Part shown: positions 19,101 through 25,432 of the stretch, one piece after another
Position numbering within the stretch: position 1 is the stretch's first letter
How the letters are laid out: every line of letters begins with the position of its first letter
NCBI GenBank assembly: GCA_947488195.1
Contig: CANKYR010000007.1
Coordinates: 1 to 42,483, forward strand
Direction: 5' to 3'
Length of the DNA stretch: 42,483 nt
Source: Flavobacteriales bacterium
Lineage (GTDB): Bacteria; Bacteroidota; Bacteroidia; Flavobacteriales_D; Sanyastnellaceae
The notes under the pieces: generated by a model
Told to the model about the DNA's origin: nothing
Databases searched by the model: none
Seen by the model: only the letters and a program-made list of their open reading frames with translations
Translations under genes and position numbers: made by a program

Positions 19101-19975
19101 CTGGCGCTGGACCCGCAATAATCACCTATAACTCTGCTGGAAACTGCGGAAGTTCCGACACGCAGAACATTGTCGTTAACCCACTACCAATTCCTTCCTT
19201 TTCGGCAAATAACACAACAGGGTGTATCCCACTTTCAACTACAATCACCAACACTTCTGTCCCTCCCGGAAACGGTTGCACCTGGTGGATCAACGGAACC
19301 CCTGCGGGCAATAACTGTTCTTCGCTGAGTTACACCTTCAATTCGGCCGGATGCTTCGACATTGGACTCTCTACAACAGATGCAAACGGTTGCCAAGGAA
19401 CGACTACGATTCCTAGTTTTATTTGCACCTCTCTTCCTCCTGTTGCTTCGTTCTCGTTCACCCCAAATAACCCTTCTGTAAACAACACCCTCATTCAGTT
19501 CATAGATCTTTCTTTGGGCGCAACCAGCGAGACCTGGACCATCATGGATCTCTACAACTTCCCTGTAGCTCCCGTATTTCAATTTCCAAATGAAAGCGCA
19601 GGCGAGTACAACGTTTGTTTACTCGTTGCCAATAACGATGGGTGCACAGACCTAGAATGTGCTACTGTTGCCATCTCAGATGAAATCATCGTCTTCGTAC
19701 CCAACTGCTTCACTCCGAATTCCGACAATAGAAACGAAGTCTTCCGCCCTTCCATACGCGGAAACTCTCTCATCAACACCTATGAATTTCGCATTTTCAA
19801 CCGATGGGGCGAAGTGGTCTTTTTCACCAGAGACCCTGAAGAAGGTTGGATAGGCAACACGCACAACGGCGAATATTTCGTTCCAGACGGTGTTTATTCT
19901 TGGCAAATAAAAATAGCACCCAAAGACGGACAAGAGCCCTTTGAACGCACCGGTCACGTGACCATCTACAGATAA
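16112..19975 (+). CDS. Giant secreted adhesin-like protein: SprB-type repeats, PKD domain, C-terminal CHU_C (T9SS type B) domain; TTG start
   Basis: 1287 aa; signal peptide (LRELTFKFSILISLLLFSAIAFAQPANDNC); repeated NGA..GSI...GGTP.Y.ISWSGP.SGNP.GNEI...G.Y.I..L..G.Y..T.TDANNC units; PKD (YTWDFGDATPAG...TFVVSLTVSNG); FVPNCFTPNSDNRNEVFRPSIRG...FRIFNRWGEVVFFT...GVYSWQIKIAPKDGQEPFERTGHVTIYR. Confidence 0.93.
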   Translation: MRELTFKFSILISLLLFSAIAFAQPANDNCSTAQSLGTLPSPAACPNGLGAAVTVSGTNINATAPAPYTYLLGCGTGGNQPAPALDVWYSFVASGTKVTIVINPGSPALAAPAITLWQGTNCNNLVGVGCDNNGTNAGANTVVFEPLTIGQTYYIQVSGMNSTATGNFNMALNASNDCADCNTISSLTVSPLPTYGTYAPGTQVTFCYTISNWVQVSMNWVHGIIPTFGNGWNLSTLQSSGTPPPTSTGTFPGYAWFFANGPLGQGWWVDLNPTGPANFDGNFANNFGYEPTYGAGSWTWCWRITTNSNCASGTNLNMSINTTSDGETGNWTSIACQDDPIYNFSAILNCCLPPTLTATNVLCNGASTGSITATPTSGASPWDFVWTNASGTIVGSTMNVASNTVSNLPEGVYNVTVTDNAGCVSTAQTTITQPLPVSAIATSTPICNGATNGAINLSVTGGTPAYNISWTGPTSGNPAGNEITSTGGNYTIPSLAAGNYSITATDANNCTSSASNSVIEAPIITATESSTAAQCGSTNGTITIIASGGTEPYSVSWSGPSTGNPAGNEIATSGSSYTINGLADGTYTITITDAMGCVHPINSTVAQTSAVAFTVSPSQATCNGATTGSIVVTPSGGTPNYEISWSGPVSGNPMGSEITTAGASYTIPFLSAGNYTVTLTYGNNCSSSMPAVVIEPAALNVTSTPTAALCSGDSNGSIAIGANGGTAAYNISWSGNTSGDPVGNEINTSGGNYTLSNLSSGNYSITTTDANSCSTTLNVTVGPGVSITALLPAINSQCLAGNSFNFSGASATISAGSITSYTWDFGDATPAGNGINTTHSYSTAGTFVVSLTVSNGNCSSTATTSIDVIANPTATASNNSPICAGAILNLNANTLAGATYSWSGPLLYSSLLEDPTLTPATTNMSGLYNLTVTLNGCSSTATTTVTVSAITDPTINPIASLCINSSPVQLTAASPGGTWSGIGITDSNLGTFNPSIAGAGPAIITYNSAGNCGSSDTQNIVVNPLPIPSFSANNTTGCIPLSTTITNTSVPPGNGCTWWINGTPAGNNCSSLSYTFNSAGCFDIGLSTTDANGCQGTTTIPSFICTSLPPVASFSFTPNNPSVNNTLIQFIDLSLGATSETWTIMDLYNFPVAPVFQFPNESAGEYNVCLLVANNDGCTDLECATVAISDEIIVFVPNCFTPNSDNRNEVFRPSIRGNSLINTYEFRIFNRWGEVVFFTRDPEEGWIGNTHNGEYFVPDGVYSWQIKIAPKDGQEPFERTGHVTIYR
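17160..18465 (+). repeat. Tandem array of about five ~80-aa SprB-like protein repeats
   Basis: Recurring LCNGA.TG.I...GG..PY.ISWSGP.SGNPAGNEI..SG..YTI..L..GNYSIT.TD...C blocks. Confidence 0.75.
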
Positions 19976-20032
19976 TTCTTTTAAACCTTTTCCGGCTATT
20001 CGTTCCAAGCTTCTCGCTTCGCTCAGAGGCTT
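19939..20032. repeat. Direct repeat copy A (~94 bp): 3' end of the CHU_C gene plus intergenic hairpin element
   Basis: CTTTGAACGCACCGGTCACGTGACCATCTACAGATAATTC...CCTTTTCCGGCTATTCGTTCCAAGCTTCTCGCTTCGCTCAGAGGCTT; nearly identical to 23151-23245. Confidence 0.9.
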
Positions 20033-20099
20033 GACAAAATCCATAGAATAGTTCCGACTTAGCCATAATCTTTTCATTCCAAAAAACTAATAAATTACT

Positions 20100-20107
20100 T
20101 ACATTTG
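20100..20107 (+). promoter_or_regulatory. Candidate -7 element TACATTTG
   Basis: TTACATTTGAAATACCTTAATT upstream of the ATG at 20129. Confidence 0.45.
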
Positions 20108-20128
20108 AAATACCTTAATTAAAACTAA

Positions 20129-21643
20129 ATGAAAGCAACGCTTTCCATAGTTCTGTTTTTTACAATTTGCAGCATTCAAGCGCAACTCGCAACTAATAAT
20201 GGCGCGCTGTTTTTTTCATCAGCAAATTCGACTTCTATTTGCAATGGTGGATTATTACTTCTTAGCGGATCTTTCGAAAACAACGGTCAGTTAACCATTT
20301 CAAAAAATGGCACCTTGCCCCAACTTGGAAACCTTTCAATAAATGCAGGGGCAGTCATAACTAACAATGGGTATTTAAAAATAGAACAAGATTTAATCAA
20401 CGATGGTCTGTTCAGCAATGTTCAAGGAGATGTTGAACTTTTCGGAAATATTACCCAACATATTTCCTCAACTAACGGCACCGAAACCACTTTTCACAAT
20501 TTGATTTGTTCCGGAAATGGGACAAATGCAAACAAGAACAAAGAGCTTGACAACGTTTCAGCATCAATAAACTCGACCGGAAGTGTTGTGCTGAACAATC
20601 GTGTTATTTCTACCAATAACAATAATTTCCTCGTATTGAATCCCTCAACAACTGCCGTTATGGTTGATCAAACTTTTGGGAGTGAAGGGTATTTTCAAAG
20701 TGCCTCAGACGGTTATTTTTCATGGTTCGCAAATTCCAACTCCGATTATTTATCACCACTCGGTGTAAATGCTGCTATCGAAATTTATCGTCCAGTTATT
20801 TTCACGCCAAATGGCACCGACACCTACAATCTTCGACTCACACAAGGAGATGCAAGTTTATATGGATTTGACCTCAGCAATAAAAATCAAAACATTTGTC
20901 AGCTCAACCCTTCCTTTTTCCATGAATATAAATCAAGTAACGGCGAAGTTGCTGACCTTCAATTTAGTTATCTGCAAAGTGCAGACGGCTCATGGGCCAA
21001 TGTGGCTGAATACCAAGGGATGTATAACCTCGTTGGAAACGATATAAGCAATACGTTTACCTATACTTTCGTTCAAGTACCAAGCAACAATTACAGCGCA
21101 AGCGATTCGGTATTTGTCTTAGCTAACCAAGGTCCTGTGGCGGCATTTCAAATAAATGCTTTGGACTTTTTCGCTCAACAAATTCAATTTTTAAATAGTT
21201 CATCCAACGCAACAAACTATAGCTGGACATTCGGAGATGGCGGAAGTTCTTCAGAATATAATCCATTTCACAACTATACGTTAGAGGGGAATTTCATTAT
21301 TCTACTTGAAGTCACCAATGCATTAGGTTGCACGGATACAGCTTCTGTCGAAATTTCCTCCGGAGGTAATCTCGTTGTGCCAACAATTTTCTCCCCCGAC
21401 GGTGATTTAATTAACGAAGAATTTGAAGTGATTAGTCCAAATGTAGACGATTATCACATGAAGGTATACAATAGATGGGGAACACTCCTCTTTGAAAGTT
21501 TTAATCGCAGTCTGTTCTGGAATGGTGATACCGAAGATGGAATCGCCTGCACTGAAGGAACTTATTTCTATATTCTCAAGATGAAAAAAGGAACCAATGA
21601 ATTAGCCCAAGATGGGTATATAACTTTAGTACGTAATAAATAA
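20129..21643 (+). CDS. Secreted PKD-containing protein with CHU_C/T9SS type B C-terminal domain
   Basis: 504 aa; signal peptide; YSWTFGDGGSSSEYNPFHNYTLEGNFIILLEVTN (PKD); FSPDGDLINEEFEVISPNVDDYHMKVYNRWGTLLFES...GTYFYILKMKKGTNELAQDGYITLVRNK. Confidence 0.92.
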   Translation: MKATLSIVLFFTICSIQAQLATNNGALFFSSANSTSICNGGLLLLSGSFENNGQLTISKNGTLPQLGNLSINAGAVITNNGYLKIEQDLINDGLFSNVQGDVELFGNITQHISSTNGTETTFHNLICSGNGTNANKNKELDNVSASINSTGSVVLNNRVISTNNNNFLVLNPSTTAVMVDQTFGSEGYFQSASDGYFSWFANSNSDYLSPLGVNAAIEIYRPVIFTPNGTDTYNLRLTQGDASLYGFDLSNKNQNICQLNPSFFHEYKSSNGEVADLQFSYLQSADGSWANVAEYQGMYNLVGNDISNTFTYTFVQVPSNNYSASDSVFVLANQGPVAAFQINALDFFAQQIQFLNSSSNATNYSWTFGDGGSSSEYNPFHNYTLEGNFIILLEVTNALGCTDTASVEISSGGNLVVPTIFSPDGDLINEEFEVISPNVDDYHMKVYNRWGTLLFESFNRSLFWNGDTEDGIACTEGTYFYILKMKKGTNELAQDGYITLVRNK

Positions 21644-21646
21644 AAT

Positions 21647-23089
21647 ATGAAACACCTACTTACACTCAGCACACTCGTTGTTGGGCTTTTGATTTCTGCA
21701 GGCATGAGCGCACAAAACAATTTTGGATTGGGCACTACTACTCCAGATCCGAGCGCCATGTTAGAAGTGACTTCAACCACTCAAGGTGTTTTAGTTCCGC
21801 GACTTTCCAGCCTTCAAAGAACAGCTATTCCCGCTCCAGCAAATGGATTACTTGTATTCGATACAGACGTTAGTTGTTTTTTCTTTTTTACCACTGGAGC
21901 ATGGACAAATCTTTGCAGTGCAAGTGTAGGACCTCAAGGACCTCAAGGACCTCAAGGGCCTCAAGGGCCTGCGGGAGCTGATGGGGTCGATGGAGCGCCT
22001 GGAGTAAATGGCATAAACGGTGCAGATGGTGTCGATGGTATCGATGGTATCGATGGAATAAATGGCAATCAAGGGCCTGCGGGAGCTGATGGGATCGATG
22101 GTGCGCCCGGAGTAAATGGCATAAACGGTGCAGACGGTGTCGATGGAATAAATGGCATCGATGGTGCAACGGGGGCTACAGGTCCAAACTGGTCAATTAA
22201 TTCCATGACTTACAATCCGAATGGAACATTAACTGTGAACACCTCACAACCCGCTGCAGTTTCGACAACGGGTTCAGCGTGGCTTATTGGCGGTAACGCT
22301 CTTACGGGAACTGGAAACCTTGGGACAACCTCAAACAACCACATAGATTTAATTTCGAACAACATTGTGCGTGGTCGTCTTTCAAATCTTGGTGAATTTT
22401 TTATTGGAACAACAAACACAACACTAGCAGGAGATTTGGTGAACGGTGTTAGCAACGCTGTCTTTCCTTGGGCACTGAACGGTTATTCAGCAAACAATGG
22501 AAGTGGGGTGTACGGTGCAATTCAAGCTAACACAAATACCCAATTCGCAGGAGTTCAGGGAGAGTCAGACGCTTTGAACGGCACAGCGCCAGGCGTGCGA
22601 GGTCTAGGGTTAAAACTTACTTTAAACGGTGTGAATGGGGCGCGAGCGGGAACGGGAGCAAATACGGGATGGGGTGGATTGTTTCAAAATGATCTTGGGT
22701 ATACTGGTATTTTCGCAGTGGCATCTGATGCACGATTGAAAAAAAATATCGCCACCATTAATGACCCTCTTAAATTAGTCATGAAACTTCGTGGTGTAAC
22801 TTATGAGCACCGTCTAGATGATCCCAACTATTCAGATTTAGGGTTGAAACAAGGCTTGGCTTATGGTTTCATAGCACAAGAGGTTGAAACTGTTTTACCC
22901 GAATTAGTTTTCGAAAAACTCATCCCACATATTAATAGCAGTCAAAGGAGCAGGGCAGAATCTAAACCTGCCGAATTACTAAAAACGGTTAGTTATATTG
23001 AAATGATTCCAATTCTTTTGGAAGCTATAAAACAACAACAAGTTCAAATAGAGCAATTGCAAAATCAATTGAATTCATTGCAGAAATAA
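21647..23089 (+). CDS. Collagen-like (Gly-X-Y) protein with C-terminal peptidase S74 / endosialidase-chaperone domain
   Basis: 480 aa; signal peptide; GPQGPQGPQGPQGPAGADGVDGAPGVNGINGADGVDGIDGIDGINGNQGPAGADG...; C-terminal SDARLKKNIATINDPLKLVMKLRGVTYEHR...YGFIAQEVETVLPELV...VSYIEMIPILLEAIKQQQ typical of S74. Confidence 0.93.
   Translation: MKHLLTLSTLVVGLLISAGMSAQNNFGLGTTTPDPSAMLEVTSTTQGVLVPRLSSLQRTAIPAPANGLLVFDTDVSCFFFFTTGAWTNLCSASVGPQGPQGPQGPQGPAGADGVDGAPGVNGINGADGVDGIDGIDGINGNQGPAGADGIDGAPGVNGINGADGVDGINGIDGATGATGPNWSINSMTYNPNGTLTVNTSQPAAVSTTGSAWLIGGNALTGTGNLGTTSNNHIDLISNNIVRGRLSNLGEFFIGTTNTTLAGDLVNGVSNAVFPWALNGYSANNGSGVYGAIQANTNTQFAGVQGESDALNGTAPGVRGLGLKLTLNGVNGARAGTGANTGWGGLFQNDLGYTGIFAVASDARLKKNIATINDPLKLVMKLRGVTYEHRLDDPNYSDLGLKQGLAYGFIAQEVETVLPELVFEKLIPHINSSQRSRAESKPAELLKTVSYIEMIPILLEAIKQQQVQIEQLQNQLNSLQK
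21931..22183 (+). repeat. Collagen-like GXY coding repeat with an internal duplication at 108-bp spacing
   Basis: CAAGGGCCTGCGGGAGCTGATGGG(G/A)TCGATGG... occurs at 21962 and again at 22070. Confidence 0.8.
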
Positions 23090-23150
23090 TCATCTAATTC
23101 TATTTAGTTCTCGACCTGTATGATTGTCGCTTTTCAAATTTTCAACGCCA

Positions 23151-23245
23151 CTTTGAACGCACCGGTGCCGTGACCATCTACAGATAATTTTCCCCGAACC
23201 TTTTCCGGCTATTCGTTCCAAGCTTCTCGCTTCGCTCAAAGGCTT
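23151..23245. repeat. Direct repeat copy B (~95 bp), containing an orphan FERTGAVTIYR-stop gene remnant and the hairpin element
   Basis: CTTTGAACGCACCGGTGCCGTGACCATCTACAGATAATTTTCCCCGAACCTTTTCCGGCTATTCGTTCCAAGCTTCTCGCTTCGCTCAAAGGCTT. Confidence 0.9.
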
Positions 23246-23390
23246 TCCACTGCTATCCGGGGTACTGAGGAACTTCGTTATTGGAACGACACAGACACTC
23301 GTTGCTTGCAACCCTAGTTGTTTACAACCCTCGCGAAGCAATTGGCATTCATCCGCAGGACATTATGGTCTTACACCAAAAGAAGAGTCT

Positions 23391-23428
23391 TTTAAAAAAG
23401 AAAACCCTCAACTTTCCGTTGAGGGTTT
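23391..23428 (-). terminator. Intrinsic terminator downstream of tRNA-Glu
   Basis: Minus strand AAACCCTCAAC-GGAAA-GTTGAGGGTTT followed by TCTTTTTT: 11-bp perfect stem plus T-tract. Confidence 0.85.
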
Positions 23429-23434
23429 CTCTTG

Positions 23435-23506
23435 TAGCCCGTAGGGGAATCGAACCCCTGTTTACAGAATGAAAATCTGCTGTCCTAACCCCTAGACGAA
23501 CGGGCC
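23435..23506 (-). tRNA. tRNA-Glu (anticodon TTC)
   Basis: Minus strand GGCCCGTTCGTCTAGGGGTTAGGACAGCAGATTTTCATTCTGTAAACAGGGGTTCGATTCCCCTACGGGCTA; acceptor stem, GCAGA/TCTGT anticodon stem with TTTTCAT loop, GGTTCGATTCC T-arm. Confidence 0.96.
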
Positions 23507-23524
23507 GTTTGGGTTTTGTGCGTG

Positions 23525-23554
23525 CAAATATACCACGTTTTTGCTATCCCACAA
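23525..23554 (-). promoter_or_regulatory. Promoter for tRNA-Glu: TTG - 19 bp - TATATTTG
   Basis: Minus strand TTGTGGGATAGCAAAAACGTGGTATATTTG; both elements and spacing fit the Bacteroidota consensus. Confidence 0.7.
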
Positions 23555-23571
23555 GTATTCAAACAAAAAAA

Positions 23572-24246
23572 TCACAGTCCGATAACAACTCCTGCCTTTA
23601 TGAAATAAGGCCCGCCCCACGCCAACTCACAATTCACCCCAACCTTCTTGCGATAAGGAAATCCGGTAAATCCCAACGCCACCAATTGATACTCTGTGAG
23701 TCGAGTACCAAAAGACTTTTTATCGAAATTCACATTCGCCGTATTCTCACGAATGCCATACCAATTGAGATTCGTACTTATTCCCGTGTATAACAAACAA
23801 CTCGTCTTCTTGAATCCGAAAATCTTACGCTTCTTCATGTGCTGAATGTTATATGAAAACAACAATCTAGCACCTGCTGTACTTTTATTAATTGACCAAC
23901 TTACATATGGATCTACGGCCAGATCTCCCATCTGATCAACATACCTGTAATCCGTTGCATTCACAGTCAATGCTTGATTGGTATAACTAAACCCGAAAAT
24001 CACACGCCACTTTTTACGAGAACCTTTCGTCAACGAAAAATCACCGGCAAAACTCAATGAAGGATAAAATGATCTACTCACCGTCGCACTAGAATCGGCC
24101 AACTCACTAATGTCTGCTCTAAAATTGAATAAATTATAACTCACCCCAGCTGACAATAACCCGTCCATCCGCTTAATCTGCGCAGATGATGCTATGGGCA
24201 ATAACAGGATAAGAACAAACAGTCCTAATAAAGGCAGTCTTCTCAT
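23572..24246 (-). CDS. Putative outer-membrane beta-barrel protein
   Basis: 224 aa; signal peptide MRRLPLLGLFVLILLLPIASSAQ; alternating barrel-like strands. Confidence 0.7.
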   Translation of the reverse strand: MRRLPLLGLFVLILLLPIASSAQIKRMDGLLSAGVSYNLFNFRADISELADSSATVSRSFYPSLSFAGDFSLTKGSRKKWRVIFGFSYTNQALTVNATDYRYVDQMGDLAVDPYVSWSINKSTAGARLLFSYNIQHMKKRKIFGFKKTSCLLYTGISTNLNWYGIRENTANVNFDKKSFGTRLTEYQLVALGFTGFPYRKKVGVNCELAWGGPYFIKAGVVIGL

Positions 24247-24296
24247 ATTGGTTAAGATTTAAGCGAATATAAAGGGTTTTTCGTAAATTGCTATCT

Positions 24297-24716
24297 ATGA
24301 AGATGCTACTTAAACATGCCATTGGACTGCTTTTCGTCCTGTTTTGTCTGAACCTATCGGCTCAAACTGAGACTGGAAAGGCTTCATTCTATCATAATAA
24401 ATTTGAAGGGCATGGAACTTCAAACGGAGAAGTTTTTCGTCAAAAAAAATTCACCTGCGCTCACAAAACACTTTCCTTTGGCACCTGGCTGAAAGTCACA
24501 TGTCTCAAAAACAACAACGTAATTTACGTTCGAGTGAACGATCGTTTGCCCAAATCTTCCAAGCGCTGCATAGACCTTTCCCTCTTAGGCGCTGAAAAAC
24601 TAAACTTCGTGCACAGCGGCCTCACTCAGGTAACCCTCGACATAGTTAAAGAAGAAGATGTGCCCGTTGAATTTCGATCTGAAATTGAACTGAAAAACAA
24701 ATCAAAGAAAAAATAA
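24297..24716 (+). CDS. RlpA-like double-psi beta-barrel protein
   Basis: TGKASFYHNKFEGHGTSNGEVFRQKKFTCAHKTLSFGTWLKVT...VRVNDRLP...IDLSLLGAEKL is the RlpA/DPBB signature. ATG at 24297 preferred over the TTG at 24288. Confidence 0.9.
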   Translation: MKMLLKHAIGLLFVLFCLNLSAQTETGKASFYHNKFEGHGTSNGEVFRQKKFTCAHKTLSFGTWLKVTCLKNNNVIYVRVNDRLPKSSKRCIDLSLLGAEKLNFVHSGLTQVTLDIVKEEDVPVEFRSEIELKNKSKKK

Positions 24717-24746
24717 AAGGCGCCGAAGTTTGTTACTATTTTCGTC

Positions 24747-25289
24747 ATGAAAATGAAGAGTCAAATTCCTAAAAATTTAATCCTCTCTCTGTTGCTTGTG
24801 CTCTTCATTGCACAAGGAGGAATAGGCTATTGGGTACTTCAGCATAAGTTATGGCTGGTTAAAAAAGAAATGAAAGCCCTTGTAATGGGCAATATTTCTG
24901 AAGACCAACTCACCCTTATTCATTTGTCGCAAGAAGAATTCAATGAACTTGAATGGCCGGAACCTTGGGAGTTTCTGTACAACGGAGAGATGTATGATAT
25001 CTCGAGAAGAGAATTTCATTCCGACGGATCCGTAACTCTTTATGCCATCATGGATACCGAAGAAAATGAGTTAAAATCCTTGGTTCGCTCACTTGTAAAA
25101 AACTCTTCCGAAAAAAAACAAACGGAAGAACACCTCAACTTTTTCTATAAATTCCAATCGCAGTGGACCTGTGATTTCAATACTATTGAAATTCCATTTT
25201 TAGAATCTCGTTCCATTCATTTCGCAACAAATCGTTTTTTCATTTCATCTCCGCACGTTCGTCTAAACGAACTCCCCCCAATTCTTTAA
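24747..25289 (+). CDS. Hypothetical membrane-anchored protein upstream of a TonB-dependent receptor
   Basis: 180 aa; N-terminal hydrophobic anchor; LSQEEFNELEWPEPWEFLYNGEMYDISRREF. Confidence 0.7.
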   Translation: MKMKSQIPKNLILSLLLVLFIAQGGIGYWVLQHKLWLVKKEMKALVMGNISEDQLTLIHLSQEEFNELEWPEPWEFLYNGEMYDISRREFHSDGSVTLYAIMDTEENELKSLVRSLVKNSSEKKQTEEHLNFFYKFQSQWTCDFNTIEIPFLESRSIHFATNRFFISSPHVRLNELPPIL

Positions 25290-25302
25290 AAGATGCCCTG
25301 CC

Positions 25303-25371
25303 AGATGTTTCACAAGGTTCTGCCAAAGGAATCTTGCGCAACACCTTGAGAAGCACCTTGTGAAACAGCTT
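25303..25371. repeat. Intergenic 12-bp tandem repeat (4 units) combined with an inverted repeat (19-nt arms, 17/19 match)
   Basis: AGATGTTTCACAAGGTTCT (25303-25321) pairs with AGCACCTTGTGAAACAGCT (25352-25370); minus strand units AAGCTGTTTCAC/AAGGTGCTTCTC/AAGGTGTTGCGC/AAGATTCCTTTG. Confidence 0.8.
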
Positions 25372-25432
25372 TCCGCAGGAATCATGATTCGCATTTTTCA
25401 AAAAAGTTAACGATTCACAAATAACATTTACA

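Noticed and set aside
19235-20077. Minus ORFs (115 aa, 133 aa) across the CHU_C gene 3' end, containing SEARSLERIAGKG
   Set aside because: Antisense to a T9SS cargo gene; the SEARSLERIAGKG segment is conceptual translation of the intergenic hairpin element.
21848-22169. Minus ORFs rich in HRLHRLCHLL / SIDTIDTI repeats
   Set aside because: Antisense of the collagen-like GXY repeat.
19939-23245. Composite transposon or IS-flanked element
   Set aside because: The ~95-bp direct repeats carry no transposase or terminal inverted repeats, and the interval encodes only surface proteins.
23090-23341. 83-aa minus ORF containing SEARSLERIAGKG
   Set aside because: Composed mostly of the repeat element and the antisense of the gene remnant; unlikely to be a protein.
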